Assembly: GCF_001969385.1 (NCBI RefSeq)
Contig: NZ_CP014796.1
Span: 1,195,501-1,259,500, forward strand
Source: Salipiger profundus
GTDB lineage: Bacteria; Pseudomonadota; Alphaproteobacteria; Rhodobacterales; Rhodobacteraceae
Length of the DNA: 64,000 nt
Direction of reading: 5' to 3'
In this document: in pieces, positions 55,385-63,596 of the stretch
Layout: each line of letters starts with the position of its first letter
How positions within the stretch are numbered: position 1 is the stretch's first letter
Notes under the pieces: generated by a model
What the model was told of the DNA's origin: nothing
Seen by the model: the letters and a program-made list of their open reading frames with translations, nothing else
Databases searched by the model: none
Position numbers and translations under genes: made by a program

Positions 55385-56980
55385 GTGTCATTCACCATTG
55401 GCTCACTGGTCCTTGTCAGCTTCCTCGTGTCGATCGTCGCGCTCGGGGTGCTGATCTGGGCGATCTCCCATTCGCAGGTCAGTTTCGACCAGGCGGATGC
55501 GCGCACGATCTTCGATGCGGACGGCGCGCGCGAGACCGGGCCCGATGATCCCAGCGTCACCCCCGAACGCGCCAGCGAGACGCTGACGCCCTCGGGGCAT
55601 CCCTCGGTGCCGCCCGGCACGCGGCGGCTGCTCCTGACCATCTTCGCCATCGCCACGCTGTTCATGGTCGTGGGCTCCGGCTTCGGCCTGATCGCCTCGC
55701 ACAAGCTGCACATGCCCGACTGGCTCACCGGCTCGGCGCCGCTGACCTTCGGCCGGATGCGCGCGATGCACCTCAACGCGGTCGTCTACGGCTGGCTCTC
55801 GCTCGGCGGTGTCGGTATGGCGCTGTGGATGATCCCGGCGATCTTCGGCACGCACCTGCGGTTGCCCGGCCTCGCGGCGCTCGGTGCGGCGCTCTGGACC
55901 GTCGGCGCGGCCGCCGGGGTCTGGGCCATCGGCATCGGCTGGACCGACGGGCTCGAGTGGCTCGAGATCCCGTGGCAGATCGACATCCTGCTGGCCGCCG
56001 GCGGCGCCTGCCTTGCGCTGCCGCTGGTGGTGACCGCCACCAAGCGCGAGGTGCACCACATCTACGTGACCGGCTGGTATTACCTCGGCGCGCTGATCTG
56101 GTTCCCGGTGCTGTTCCTCGTCGCCAACATCCCGGGACTTCACGTGGGCGCGCAGCAGGCCACGGTGAACTGGTGGTTCGCGCACAACGTGCTGGGCCTC
56201 TGGCTCACGCCGCTCGGCGTCGGCGCGGCCTATTACTTCATCCCGCGGATCATCGGCAAGCCGATCTACTCCTATCGCCTGTCGCTGGTGGGCTTCTGGG
56301 CGCTGGCCCTGTTCTACAGCCAGGTCGGCATCCACCACCTGATCGGCGGCCCGGTGCCCACGTGGGTCGTGACCCTGTCGGTCGTGCAGTCGGTGATGAT
56401 GTTCGTGCCGGTGATCGCGGTGGCGATCAACCAGCACACGCTGACCTTCGGCAACTGGGCGGTGGTCAAGGCGTCGATTCCGCTGCGCTTCGTGGCGCTC
56501 GGGGCGCTGCTCTACACCGCCGCGTCCTTCCAGGGCTCGCTCGAGGCGCTGCGCAGCGTCAACACCGTCACCCACTTCACCCATTACACCGTCGCCCACG
56601 CCCACCTCGGCGCCTATGGCTTCGTGACCTTCGTGCTGTTCGGCGGCCTCTACTACATGATCCCGCGCCTCGTGCAGCGGGTCTGGCCGAGCGCCGCGCT
56701 GATGCGCTGGCACTTCTGGCTCGTGGCGGGCGGCTTCGCGGTCTACTTCGTGTCGCTGACCATCGGCGGCTGGCTGCAGGGGCTCGCCATGCTCGATGCC
56801 TCGCGCGATTTCCTCGAAAGCATGGAGGTCACCATCCCCTACCTCACCGGCCGCTCGGTCGGCGGCGCGCTGATGACGCTCGGCCACCTGCTGTTCGCCG
56901 TGAACCTCGCGCTGATGCTGGCCGGCAAGGGCCGCAAGCGCGAGATGCCGCGCGACGCGCAACTGCAACCCGGGGAATGA
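55385..56980 (+). CDS. cbb3-type (C-family) oxidase catalytic subunit, CcoN-like
   Basis: A 531-residue heme-copper subunit that would reduce oxygen to water. Its putative ligands are all present: His129 (RMRAMHLNAVVYG) and His407 for the low-spin heme, His405 for the high-spin heme (VAHAHLG), and His267 (WWFAHNVLG) with His317/His318 (GIHHLIGG) for copper B. Tyr311, six residues before His317, matches the cross-linked tyrosine of C-family oxidases. The first 80 residues include an extra N-terminal helix and a hydrophilic loop. GTG 55385 follows CGGAGG. It is the first of six close-packed genes. Confidence 0.88.
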   Translation: MSFTIGSLVLVSFLVSIVALGVLIWAISHSQVSFDQADARTIFDADGARETGPDDPSVTPERASETLTPSGHPSVPPGTRRLLLTIFAIATLFMVVGSGFGLIASHKLHMPDWLTGSAPLTFGRMRAMHLNAVVYGWLSLGGVGMALWMIPAIFGTHLRLPGLAALGAALWTVGAAAGVWAIGIGWTDGLEWLEIPWQIDILLAAGGACLALPLVVTATKREVHHIYVTGWYYLGALIWFPVLFLVANIPGLHVGAQQATVNWWFAHNVLGLWLTPLGVGAAYYFIPRIIGKPIYSYRLSLVGFWALALFYSQVGIHHLIGGPVPTWVVTLSVVQSVMMFVPVIAVAINQHTLTFGNWAVVKASIPLRFVALGALLYTAASFQGSLEALRSVNTVTHFTHYTVAHAHLGAYGFVTFVLFGGLYYMIPRLVQRVWPSAALMRWHFWLVAGGFAVYFVSLTIGGWLQGLAMLDASRDFLESMEVTIPYLTGRSVGGALMTLGHLLFAVNLALMLAGKGRKREMPRDAQLQPGE

Positions 56981-56990
56981 GGAGACCGTC

Positions 56991-57617
56991 ATGAACCGCC
57001 TGACACCCCTGATCCTGATCGCCGCGGGCATCCTTGCCTTTGCGACGGTGTTCCTCGTGATCCTGCCCGCGGACGAGATCCGCACCGCCGACGCACCCGA
57101 GGGGCTCGCGCCCTACACCGAGGCCGAGCTGCGCGGCCGCGCGCATTACATCGACCTTGGCTGCGTCTACTGCCACTCGCAGCAGCCGCGCAGCCCCGAC
57201 CAGGCGCCGGACGGCGCGCGCGGCTGGGGCCGCCCCTCGACCGCCTCGGACTACGTCTACGACAGCCCGCACCTGCTGGGCACGATGCGCACCGGGCCCG
57301 ACCTGCTGAACGTGGGCGCGCGCCTGCCGAGCCAGGCATGGCACCTGACCCATCTCTACCAGCCGCGCGCGATCTTCCCGACCTCGATCATGCCCGCCTT
57401 CCCCTTCCTCTTCGAGGAAAAGGCACAGGCGGAGGCCGGCGACGTGGTCGTCGACCTGCCGCCCGGGCAGCGTCCCGCAGACGGGGTCGTGGTGGCGAAA
57501 CAGGGCGCGCTCGATCTGGTGGACTACCTGCTGTCGCTCGACCGGACCTACCCGGCGGCCAACCCCGAGCTGCGCGACAACGGCTTCGCGGATGACGACG
57601 TGGAGGTGAACGGATGA
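56991..57617 (+). CDS. CcoO-like membrane mono-heme cytochrome c
   Basis: A 208-residue subunit with one N-terminal membrane anchor (residues about 5-26) and one heme site, CVYCH (Cys58-His62), in YIDLGCVYCHSQQ, the CcoO motif. TGPDLLNVGAR, HLTHLYQPR and the methionine ligand region PTSIMPAFPF follow the CcoO order. It should pass electrons to the CcoN-like subunit. It begins 10 bases after the oxidase gene and overlaps the next gene by 4 bases. Confidence 0.9.
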   Translation: MNRLTPLILIAAGILAFATVFLVILPADEIRTADAPEGLAPYTEAELRGRAHYIDLGCVYCHSQQPRSPDQAPDGARGWGRPSTASDYVYDSPHLLGTMRTGPDLLNVGARLPSQAWHLTHLYQPRAIFPTSIMPAFPFLFEEKAQAEAGDVVVDLPPGQRPADGVVVAKQGALDLVDYLLSLDRTYPAANPELRDNGFADDDVEVNG

Positions 57618-58357
57618 GCCATCTGCCAAAGGATTTCAGCGAACGCGCGGACGACCGCGACCCTGGCTTCGAACCCTACGAGAGCGGCAACCCGATCCCC
57701 TGGCCGCTGCTGGCCGTGGTGCTTGCCCTCGTCGTCTGGGGCGGGTTGACCATCTGGCGCGACGCGACCCTTACGCCCAAGGGCGAGAGCGCGCAGGTCG
57801 ACACGAACGTCAGCGCCTCGGAAGCGCCGGGCAGCGAGGCCGCAGGGCAGCGCAACGATCCGGCGCTGGCGGAACGGGTCTCGGCGGCGCAGGCCGACGG
57901 CGGCACGCTCTTCGGCGAATACTGCGCGACCTGCCACCAGTCCAACGGCTCGGGCGTGCGAGCGGCGATCCCGCCGCTGCAGGATACGCGCTACGTGCTG
58001 GCCGACGCCGCGGTGCCGGCCACAATCCTGCTGCGCGGGATCTCCGGTCCGATCGAGGTGCAGGGCGCGGTCTACAATGGCCGGATGCCCACCTTCGGCC
58101 CCACGCTGTCGGACGGGCAGATCGCCCGCATCCTGACCTACGTGCGCGGCGCATGGGGCAACGACGCGGCGGCGATCACCCCCGACGCGGTGGCCTCGCT
58201 GCGCGCGGAGCTGCCGCAGGATGGACTTGTGCCACTCTCGGGCGGGGCCGAGCTCGAGGCGCTCTTCGGCATCCCGGTGACCGCCCCGGCGAACGCCCCG
58301 TCGACCACCGCCGCCGACAGACCAGACGACGACCAGACGAGCGGAGACACGCGATGA
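57614..58357 (+). CDS. membrane-anchored mono-heme cytochrome c (CcoP-like position)
   Basis: A 247-residue protein: cytosolic N-terminus (about 28 residues), one membrane helix (about 30-48), an Ala/Ser-rich linker and a class I cytochrome domain with CATCH (Cys104-His108) and a GRMPTFG methionine region. The C-terminal 40 residues are disordered and acidic. It occupies the place of CcoP but has one heme rather than two. It overlaps neighbours by 4 bases on both sides. Confidence 0.88.
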   Translation: MSHLPKDFSERADDRDPGFEPYESGNPIPWPLLAVVLALVVWGGLTIWRDATLTPKGESAQVDTNVSASEAPGSEAAGQRNDPALAERVSAAQADGGTLFGEYCATCHQSNGSGVRAAIPPLQDTRYVLADAAVPATILLRGISGPIEVQGAVYNGRMPTFGPTLSDGQIARILTYVRGAWGNDAAAITPDAVASLRAELPQDGLVPLSGGAELEALFGIPVTAPANAPSTTAADRPDDDQTSGDTR

Positions 58358-59115
58358 CCAGACCCAACGCACGCCCTGCCCTGCTGGCGCTCGCGCTCGG
58401 CGCGGCCGCAGCGGGCCCCGTCGCGACGCAGGAGGCCCCGGGTGCCGCACAGGCCGCCGAGCATTATGCCGGCATCGCCGCGGACGCCGACGTCTCGCTT
58501 GCGGAGCCGCTGGTGCAGGGCACCTCAGAGTCCGGCGACAATCCATGGGCTTGCGCCTCGTGCCACGGCGCACAAGGAGAAGGCGCGGAGACCGTGCCAC
58601 GGCTCGCCGGCCTGCCGGCTGGCTACATCGTCAAGCAGCTGCACGACTACGCCAGCGGCGCCCGCAAGAACGAGAACATGCAATACGTCGTCGCCCGGCT
58701 GGACGATAACGAGATGGCCGCGCTCGGCGCCTACTACAGCGAGCTTGTGGCCCCGGCCTCGGCGGCGCCTTCGCTTGGCGGCGACATGGCGCTCGGTCGC
58801 AAGCTGGCGCTCGAAGGCGCCTGGGGCGTCGACATGCCCTCGTGCTTCTCGTGCCACGGCCCGGCGGGCTGGGGCGTCGAGCAGGCGTTCCCGCCGATCG
58901 CGGGACAGCACGCCGCCTATATCAACACCCAGCTCGCCAACTGGAAATCCGGGCGGCGGGCCAATGCGCCGGTCAGGCTGATGCACGCCGTGGCGGCCGT
59001 CATGTCCTCGGACGACATGGCGGCCGTATCCGACTATCTCGCCTCGCTGCCGCCGGTGCAGCCCGCGGGCGAGCAGGCCATTCCCGTGAGCGCGAGGGAG
59101 ACGGAAGATGAGTGA
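58354..59115 (+). CDS. c4-type di-heme cytochrome c, TsdB-like
   Basis: A 253-residue periplasmic protein with a signal peptide (about residues 1-25, ending GPVATQ) and two class I heme domains: CASCH (Cys67-His71) and CFSCH (Cys164-His168). The c4 segments VPRLAGLPAGYIVKQLHDYASGAR and FPPIAGQHAAYINTQLANWKSGRR occur once in each half. The gene directly before a TsdA-type gene is often tsdB, a di-heme electron acceptor of thiosulfate dehydrogenase, so this is the likely role. It overlaps the next gene by 8 bases. Confidence 0.85.
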   Translation: MTRPNARPALLALALGAAAAGPVATQEAPGAAQAAEHYAGIAADADVSLAEPLVQGTSESGDNPWACASCHGAQGEGAETVPRLAGLPAGYIVKQLHDYASGARKNENMQYVVARLDDNEMAALGAYYSELVAPASAAPSLGGDMALGRKLALEGAWGVDMPSCFSCHGPAGWGVEQAFPPIAGQHAAYINTQLANWKSGRRANAPVRLMHAVAAVMSSDDMAAVSDYLASLPPVQPAGEQAIPVSARETEDE

Positions 59116-60256
59116 AGACCAGACCCACATGCCATTCGTGAAACGCGCCCTCCTGGGCGTGCTCGGCGCCATCGTGCTGGTGCTGGCGGGCAGCTACCTG
59201 TTCCGGGTCGAGGCCATCGCCCGGCTGGTCGGCACCGCCGAGGAGCCCGGCCAGCGCGCCGCCGTGGAGCAAACCGCGCAGGATTCGCGCGAAAGCTTCC
59301 GGTCCGAGGTCGCCGCGCTGTCGGCCAGCGACGGCGCGCCGCATGCCCCGCAGGTCCCGCTGGATGCAAATGGCTACTTCCAGCCGCCCGAGCCCGACGA
59401 GATCCCCGACGGTCCCTTCGGCGAGTCGATCCGGCGCGGGCGCGAGATCTTCCTCAACCCGGCGGCCAACGCGACCGATTACGTCGGCAACTCCATGGCC
59501 TGCGCGAACTGTCACCTCGATGCCGGCCGCCGCGCCAACGCCGCACCGATGTGGGCGGCCTCGGTCCGCTACCCGACCTACCGGGGCAAGAACGAGATGA
59601 TCAACACCATGGAGGACCGGGTGAAGGGCTGCTTCACCTACTCCATGAACGCCCCGGCCTCGCCCGCCGGCGGGCCGCCGCCCTCCGGTGACCAGATCTA
59701 CAAGGATCTCGAAAGCTACTTCTACTGGCTGGCCAAGGGCGCGCCGCAGGGCGTGACGCTGCCCGGGCAGGGCTACCCCGTCCCGGACGAACCCGCACAG
59801 GGCTACGACCGCGCGCGCGGCCTGAAGGTCTTCGAGGAGAACTGCGCGGTCTGCCACGGCGACGATGGCCACGGCCGGCAGGACGTGAACGGGCGCTACG
59901 TCTTCCCGCCGCTCTGGGGGCCCGACGCATACAACTGGGGCGCGGGCATGCACCGCGTGAACACCGCTGCGGGGTTCATCTACGCCAACATGCCGCTCGG
60001 CAAACCCTACTCGCTGAGCCCGCAGGAGGCCTGGGACGTGGCCGCCTACATCAACAGCCACCCGCGGCCCTCCGACCCGCGCCAGCCCGGGCAGATGTCG
60101 GTGCAGGAGGCCCATGACGCCTTCCACGGCAAGCACAAGGGCTACTACAACGAAGAGGTCGACGGTCGCGTGATCGGCGAAGGCGTCGAGGCCGAGCCCA
60201 CCGGCACGCCGGCGGCCACCGGCACGGTCACCCCGGAGCCCGCGGCGCTTCGATGA
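59108..60256 (+). CDS. tsdA: TsdA-like di-heme thiosulfate dehydrogenase, membrane-anchored
   Basis: A 382-residue protein with an N-terminal membrane helix (about 11-32) and two c-type hemes. The heme 1 site is CANCH (Cys132-His136) in NSMACANCHLDAGRRANA; Cys175 in RVKGCFTYSMN is placed like the cysteine that ligates heme 1 in TsdA. The heme 2 site is CAVCH (Cys246-His250), with Met295 in ANMPLG as the likely distal ligand. VFPPLWGPDAYNWGAGMHRVNTAA is a family hallmark. TsdA enzymes join two thiosulfates to tetrathionate, and some run in reverse. The last 30 residues are Pro/Ala/Thr-rich. Confidence 0.85.
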   Translation: MSEDQTHMPFVKRALLGVLGAIVLVLAGSYLFRVEAIARLVGTAEEPGQRAAVEQTAQDSRESFRSEVAALSASDGAPHAPQVPLDANGYFQPPEPDEIPDGPFGESIRRGREIFLNPAANATDYVGNSMACANCHLDAGRRANAAPMWAASVRYPTYRGKNEMINTMEDRVKGCFTYSMNAPASPAGGPPPSGDQIYKDLESYFYWLAKGAPQGVTLPGQGYPVPDEPAQGYDRARGLKVFEENCAVCHGDDGHGRQDVNGRYVFPPLWGPDAYNWGAGMHRVNTAAGFIYANMPLGKPYSLSPQEAWDVAAYINSHPRPSDPRQPGQMSVQEAHDAFHGKHKGYYNEEVDGRVIGEGVEAEPTGTPAATGTVTPEPAALR

Positions 60257-62466
60257 CCGGAACCGCCGCCTTTCCCCCCGAGGACTACGCCGGCACCGAC
60301 CGCGCGGTGTTCTCCATCCAAGGGCTCTACTGCCCGAGCTGCGCGGCGGCGGTCGAACGCTCGCTGCGGGGCGCCCCGGGGGTGGAGGCGGCACAGGTGT
60401 CTTACGCCAGCGCGTCGGCGGCGGTGCGCTGGCAGCCGGGCACCGACCTCGGCACGCTGGCCGCGCGGGTCGGCAGGCTTGGCTTCGAGATGCGCCCGCT
60501 GATGCAGAACGCCGAGAGCGACCGCCGTATCGGCAAGGAGATGCGCCGCTTCGCGATCCGCCTCGCGGTGGCGACGGTCTTCGGCATCTGGACCATGATG
60601 ATCGCCGTGGCGGTCTACCTCGGCCCGCCCGAGATGGGCGACCCGGCGCTTGCCCGGGCGTTGGCCTATGCGTCGGGGGCGACGGCGCTGCCGGTGATCG
60701 GCTACGCCGGGCTTCCCCTTTACCTGTCCGGCTGGCGCACGCTGCGCGCCGGGGCGCCCGGCATGGACACGCTGGTGTCGCTCGGCGTGCTCGGCGCCAC
60801 GGCGGGCTCGCTGCTGTCGCTGGCACTCGGCCGGGGCGAGGTGTGGTTCGACACCGCCGTCATGCTGGTGACGCTGCTGCTGGTGGCGCGGCTGGTCGAG
60901 ATGGCGACGCTGCGCCGCTCGGCACGGGCCCTCGCCTCGGTCGAGGCCGCCCTGCCCGACCGCGCGCTCGTCCTGCGCGAGGGCAAGCGGCGCGAGGTGC
61001 TCGCGGGCGAGGTCGCCGCCGGAGAGCAGGTGCTGGTCGCGCCCGGCATGGCGGTGACGCTCGACGGCGTGATCGCCGAGGGCGAAAGCGCCTTCGATAC
61101 CTCGAGCCTCACCGGAGAGAGCCTGCCGCGCACCAAGCGCGCCGGCGACCGGATCGAGGCCGGCTGGATCAACCTCGACGCCCCCGTGACGCTGGCGGTC
61201 GAGGCCCCAGTGGGCGCACGCCGCATCGACCGGCTTGGCGCCGATGTCGAGGTGATGCTGCACGACCGTCCCGAGATTCACGCCCTTGCCGACCGCATCG
61301 CCGGGATGATCGTGCCCGTGGCACTGAGCCTCGTGGCGCTCACCGCGCTGGTCTGGGGGCTGGCAGGCCTGCCCGCCGAGGACGTGGCGCTGCGGGCGCT
61401 CTCGGTGCTGGTCATTGCCTGCCCCTGCGCGATCTCGCTGGCCGCGCCGGTGTCGCATCTCGCGGCGGTCTCGCGGGCCTCGGGCGACGGGCTGCTGCTG
61501 CGTCGGCAGTCGGCCACCGAAACGCTCGGGGCGCTGCGCACGCTGGTGGTCGACAAGACCGGCACGCTGACCGAAGGCCGCCCGCGCGTGACCGACGTGG
61601 CGCTTGCCCCCGGCGAAACCCGCGCCGGGGTGCTGGCGCTCGCGGCGGCGGCCGAGGGTGCCCTGCCCCACCCGCTTGCCACGGCGATCCGAGACGCGGC
61701 CCCCGACACGTTGCCCGAGGCGCAGGCGCAGTACCGCGAGGCCGACGGCGTGTCGGCCACGGTCGGCGGCGAACAGGTGCGCGTGGGCTCGGCGGGCCAC
61801 CTGCGCCGCGCGGGCATCGCGCCGCTGGAGACCGGCATGAGCGGCACAGTCGTGCATGTCGCACGCGACGGGCGCGCCATCGCCGCACTGCGGATCGCCG
61901 ACCGGCTGCGGCCTGACGCCGCCGCCACCATGGCGACGCTGCGCGAGACGGGTATCCGCATCGTCATGGCGACCGGCGATGACCGTGGCGCCGCGCTGGA
62001 CGTGGCCCGCGCGCTCGGGTTGCCCGAGCGCGACGTGCACGCGGGCCTCGCGCCCGAGGACAAGGTCGCGCTGCTGCGCGACCTGCCCCGCCCGCTGGGG
62101 TTCCTCGGGGACGGGCTCAACGACACCGGCGCGCTGGTCGCGGCGGACGTGGGGATCGCGGTGAGCGAGGCCAACAGCGCCAGCGTCGCCGTGGCCGACG
62201 TGGTGCTGACGCGCGGCGGTCTCACCGGGGTGCTGCGGGCCTGCACGCTCTCGCGACGGGCGCGCGCGGTGCTGCGTCAGAACCTCGGGTTCGCGCTGGT
62301 CTACAATCTTGCGGCGCTGGTGCTGGCCTTCGAGGGCGCGGTGCCGCCCGCCGCCGCCGCGCTGGCGATGACGGCAAGCTCGCTGACGGTGCTCGCCAAT
62401 GCCTCGCGGCTGGCGCGCAACGGCTCCCGCCCCAAGCCCGCGCCCACGGCAAGAACCACCGCCTGA
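60253..62466 (+). CDS. P1B-type copper ATPase of the oxidase operon (CcoI-like)
   Basis: A 737-residue metal pump. One heavy-metal domain has CPSC (Cys27/Cys30; LYCPSCAAAVERSL). The membrane metal site is CPC (IACPCAISLAAP), phosphorylation is at [11 protein letters not shown], the His-Pro motif is ALPHPLATAI, and the hinge is FLGDGLNDTGALV. Unlike copA at 9.4-11.9 kb it has a single N-terminal domain and sits with oxidase genes, as CcoI-type pumps do, exporting copper for oxidase assembly. It overlaps tsdA by 4 bases and ends the operon. Confidence 0.9.
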   Translation: MTGTAAFPPEDYAGTDRAVFSIQGLYCPSCAAAVERSLRGAPGVEAAQVSYASASAAVRWQPGTDLGTLAARVGRLGFEMRPLMQNAESDRRIGKEMRRFAIRLAVATVFGIWTMMIAVAVYLGPPEMGDPALARALAYASGATALPVIGYAGLPLYLSGWRTLRAGAPGMDTLVSLGVLGATAGSLLSLALGRGEVWFDTAVMLVTLLLVARLVEMATLRRSARALASVEAALPDRALVLREGKRREVLAGEVAAGEQVLVAPGMAVTLDGVIAEGESAFDTSSLTGESLPRTKRAGDRIEAGWINLDAPVTLAVEAPVGARRIDRLGADVEVMLHDRPEIHALADRIAGMIVPVALSLVALTALVWGLAGLPAEDVALRALSVLVIACPCAISLAAPVSHLAAVSRASGDGLLLRRQSATETLGALRTLVVDKTGTLTEGRPRVTDVALAPGETRAGVLALAAAAEGALPHPLATAIRDAAPDTLPEAQAQYREADGVSATVGGEQVRVGSAGHLRRAGIAPLETGMSGTVVHVARDGRAIAALRIADRLRPDAAATMATLRETGIRIVMATGDDRGAALDVARALGLPERDVHAGLAPEDKVALLRDLPRPLGFLGDGLNDTGALVAADVGIAVSEANSASVAVADVVLTRGGLTGVLRACTLSRRARAVLRQNLGFALVYNLAALVLAFEGAVPPAAAALAMTASSLTVLANASRLARNGSRPKPAPTARTTA

Positions 62467-62482
62467 CCCGCGCGACCGCGTC

Positions 62483-62911
62483 CTACTGGATCGTGATATC
62501 GACTCGCTGGCTCTCGCCGGTGGAGCCGGGGATCTTCAGGTAATACTGTCCCGGCTTGATCGCGAGGAACTCGATCTCCATGGTGCCTTCCTCGTCGAAC
62601 TCGACGCTTTCCACGCCGTAGGGCCGGATCTCGAGCCCGTTCACCACGACCTCGTTGACCCAGATCGCCCGGAAGAAGCCCGGCCCCTCCAGCCCCAGTT
62701 CGCCCGAGCCGTCTGCCTCGATCTCGAGCTCGTAGAGCATCCCCGATTTCAGCGTGATCGGCCCGTCGGCAAGCGGCTTGCCGACCGAGAGGGTGATCTC
62801 GGGCATCTCGCCCGTGTTGGTGTTCGACAGGACGCCGGCGAAGCCGAAGTCATGCGCGGCGACGGGACAGGCGGCAATCACGAGGGCCGCGGCAAGGGCG
62901 AAAGGTTTCAT
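62483..62911 (-). CDS. periplasmic beta-rich protein (cupredoxin-like, ligands absent)
   Basis: A 142-residue exported protein with a signal peptide (MKPFALAAALVIAACPVAA). The mature part is mostly predicted strand, with GMLYELEIEADGSGELGLEG and IKPGQYYLKIPGST, in a Greek-key-like order. The late PGQYYLKIPG resembles the copper loop of cupredoxins but lacks the Cys and Met ligands. No family is recognised. Start at ATG 62911 is favoured because AAGGA lies nine bases upstream, while it abuts an earlier ATG at 62920. It follows the importer ATPase gene after 13 bases. Confidence 0.7.
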   Translation of the reverse strand: MKPFALAAALVIAACPVAAHDFGFAGVLSNTNTGEMPEITLSVGKPLADGPITLKSGMLYELEIEADGSGELGLEGPGFFRAIWVNEVVVNGLEIRPYGVESVEFDEEGTMEIEFLAIKPGQYYLKIPGSTGESQRVDITIQ

Positions 62912-62924
62912 GTGGAACATTCCT

Positions 62925-63596
62925 TCAGATCAGGTGGGGACAAAGCGTGGCAGGCGTGCCGCGCAACTCGAGAACCCGGCTGGCAAGGCGGTCCGCCTCG
63001 GCTCTGGCATGGGTGACGAAGATCGTCGCCGGGCAGGCCTCGGCGATCAGGGTTTCGGTCAGGGCAAGCATCGCCTCGGCAAGCTCGGGATCGAGCGAGA
63101 CGAAGGGCTCGTCCATGATCAGCATCTCGGGCTTGCCGGCAAAGGCCCGCGCCAGCGCCAGCCGCCGCTGCTGGCCAAGCGACAGGCTGCGCGGAAAGGC
63201 ATCCTCGCGATCCTTGAGACCGACGCGGGCAAGAGCCGCGCGGGCGGCGCGCTCGGTCAGATCGGGGTGCACCAGCGTGAGGTTCTGCAGCGCAGTGCGC
63301 CACGGCAGCAGCGTCGGCTCCTGGAACACCATCGCGATGCGTCGGGGGCGCTGCACCTCGCCGTCGAAGTCGGGATCTAGCCCGGCGACGATGCGCAACA
63401 CGGTCGACTTGCCGATCCCCGATGGCCCGAGCAGCGCCACCGTTTCGCCGCGCGCGACCGAGAAATGCACATCGCGCAGCACCTCGGTCGGGCCGAACCG
63501 CTTCGAGTGGATGGCGACGCGGATCGCGGCGGCCTCGGGCGGCGTGGGATGCAGCGGCACGATGCGCCGGTCCTCGGGTCCGCTCCGCGGGATCAT
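62925..63596 (-). CDS. NitT/TauT-type ABC importer ATP-binding protein
   Basis: A 223-residue ATPase. Walker A GPSGIGKST, Q-loop AMVFQEPTLLPWRTALQN, signature LSLGQQRRLALARA (Gly in place of the second usual residue) and Walker B LIMDEPFVSLD are present. The PTLLPWRT sequence is typical of the nitrate/sulfonate/taurine class. ATG 63596 overlaps the binding-protein stop (ATGA). No permease follows on this strand. Confidence 0.9.
   Translation of the reverse strand: MIPRSGPEDRRIVPLHPTPPEAAAIRVAIHSKRFGPTEVLRDVHFSVARGETVALLGPSGIGKSTVLRIVAGLDPDFDGEVQRPRRIAMVFQEPTLLPWRTALQNLTLVHPDLTERAARAALARVGLKDREDAFPRSLSLGQQRRLALARAFAGKPEMLIMDEPFVSLDPELAEAMLALTETLIAEACPATIFVTHARAEADRLASRVLELRGTPATLCPHLI

Noticed and set aside
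60145..62040. A 631-codon minus-strand frame opposite the copper ATPase gene
   Set aside because: A shadow of a gene with a full set of P-type ATPase motifs.
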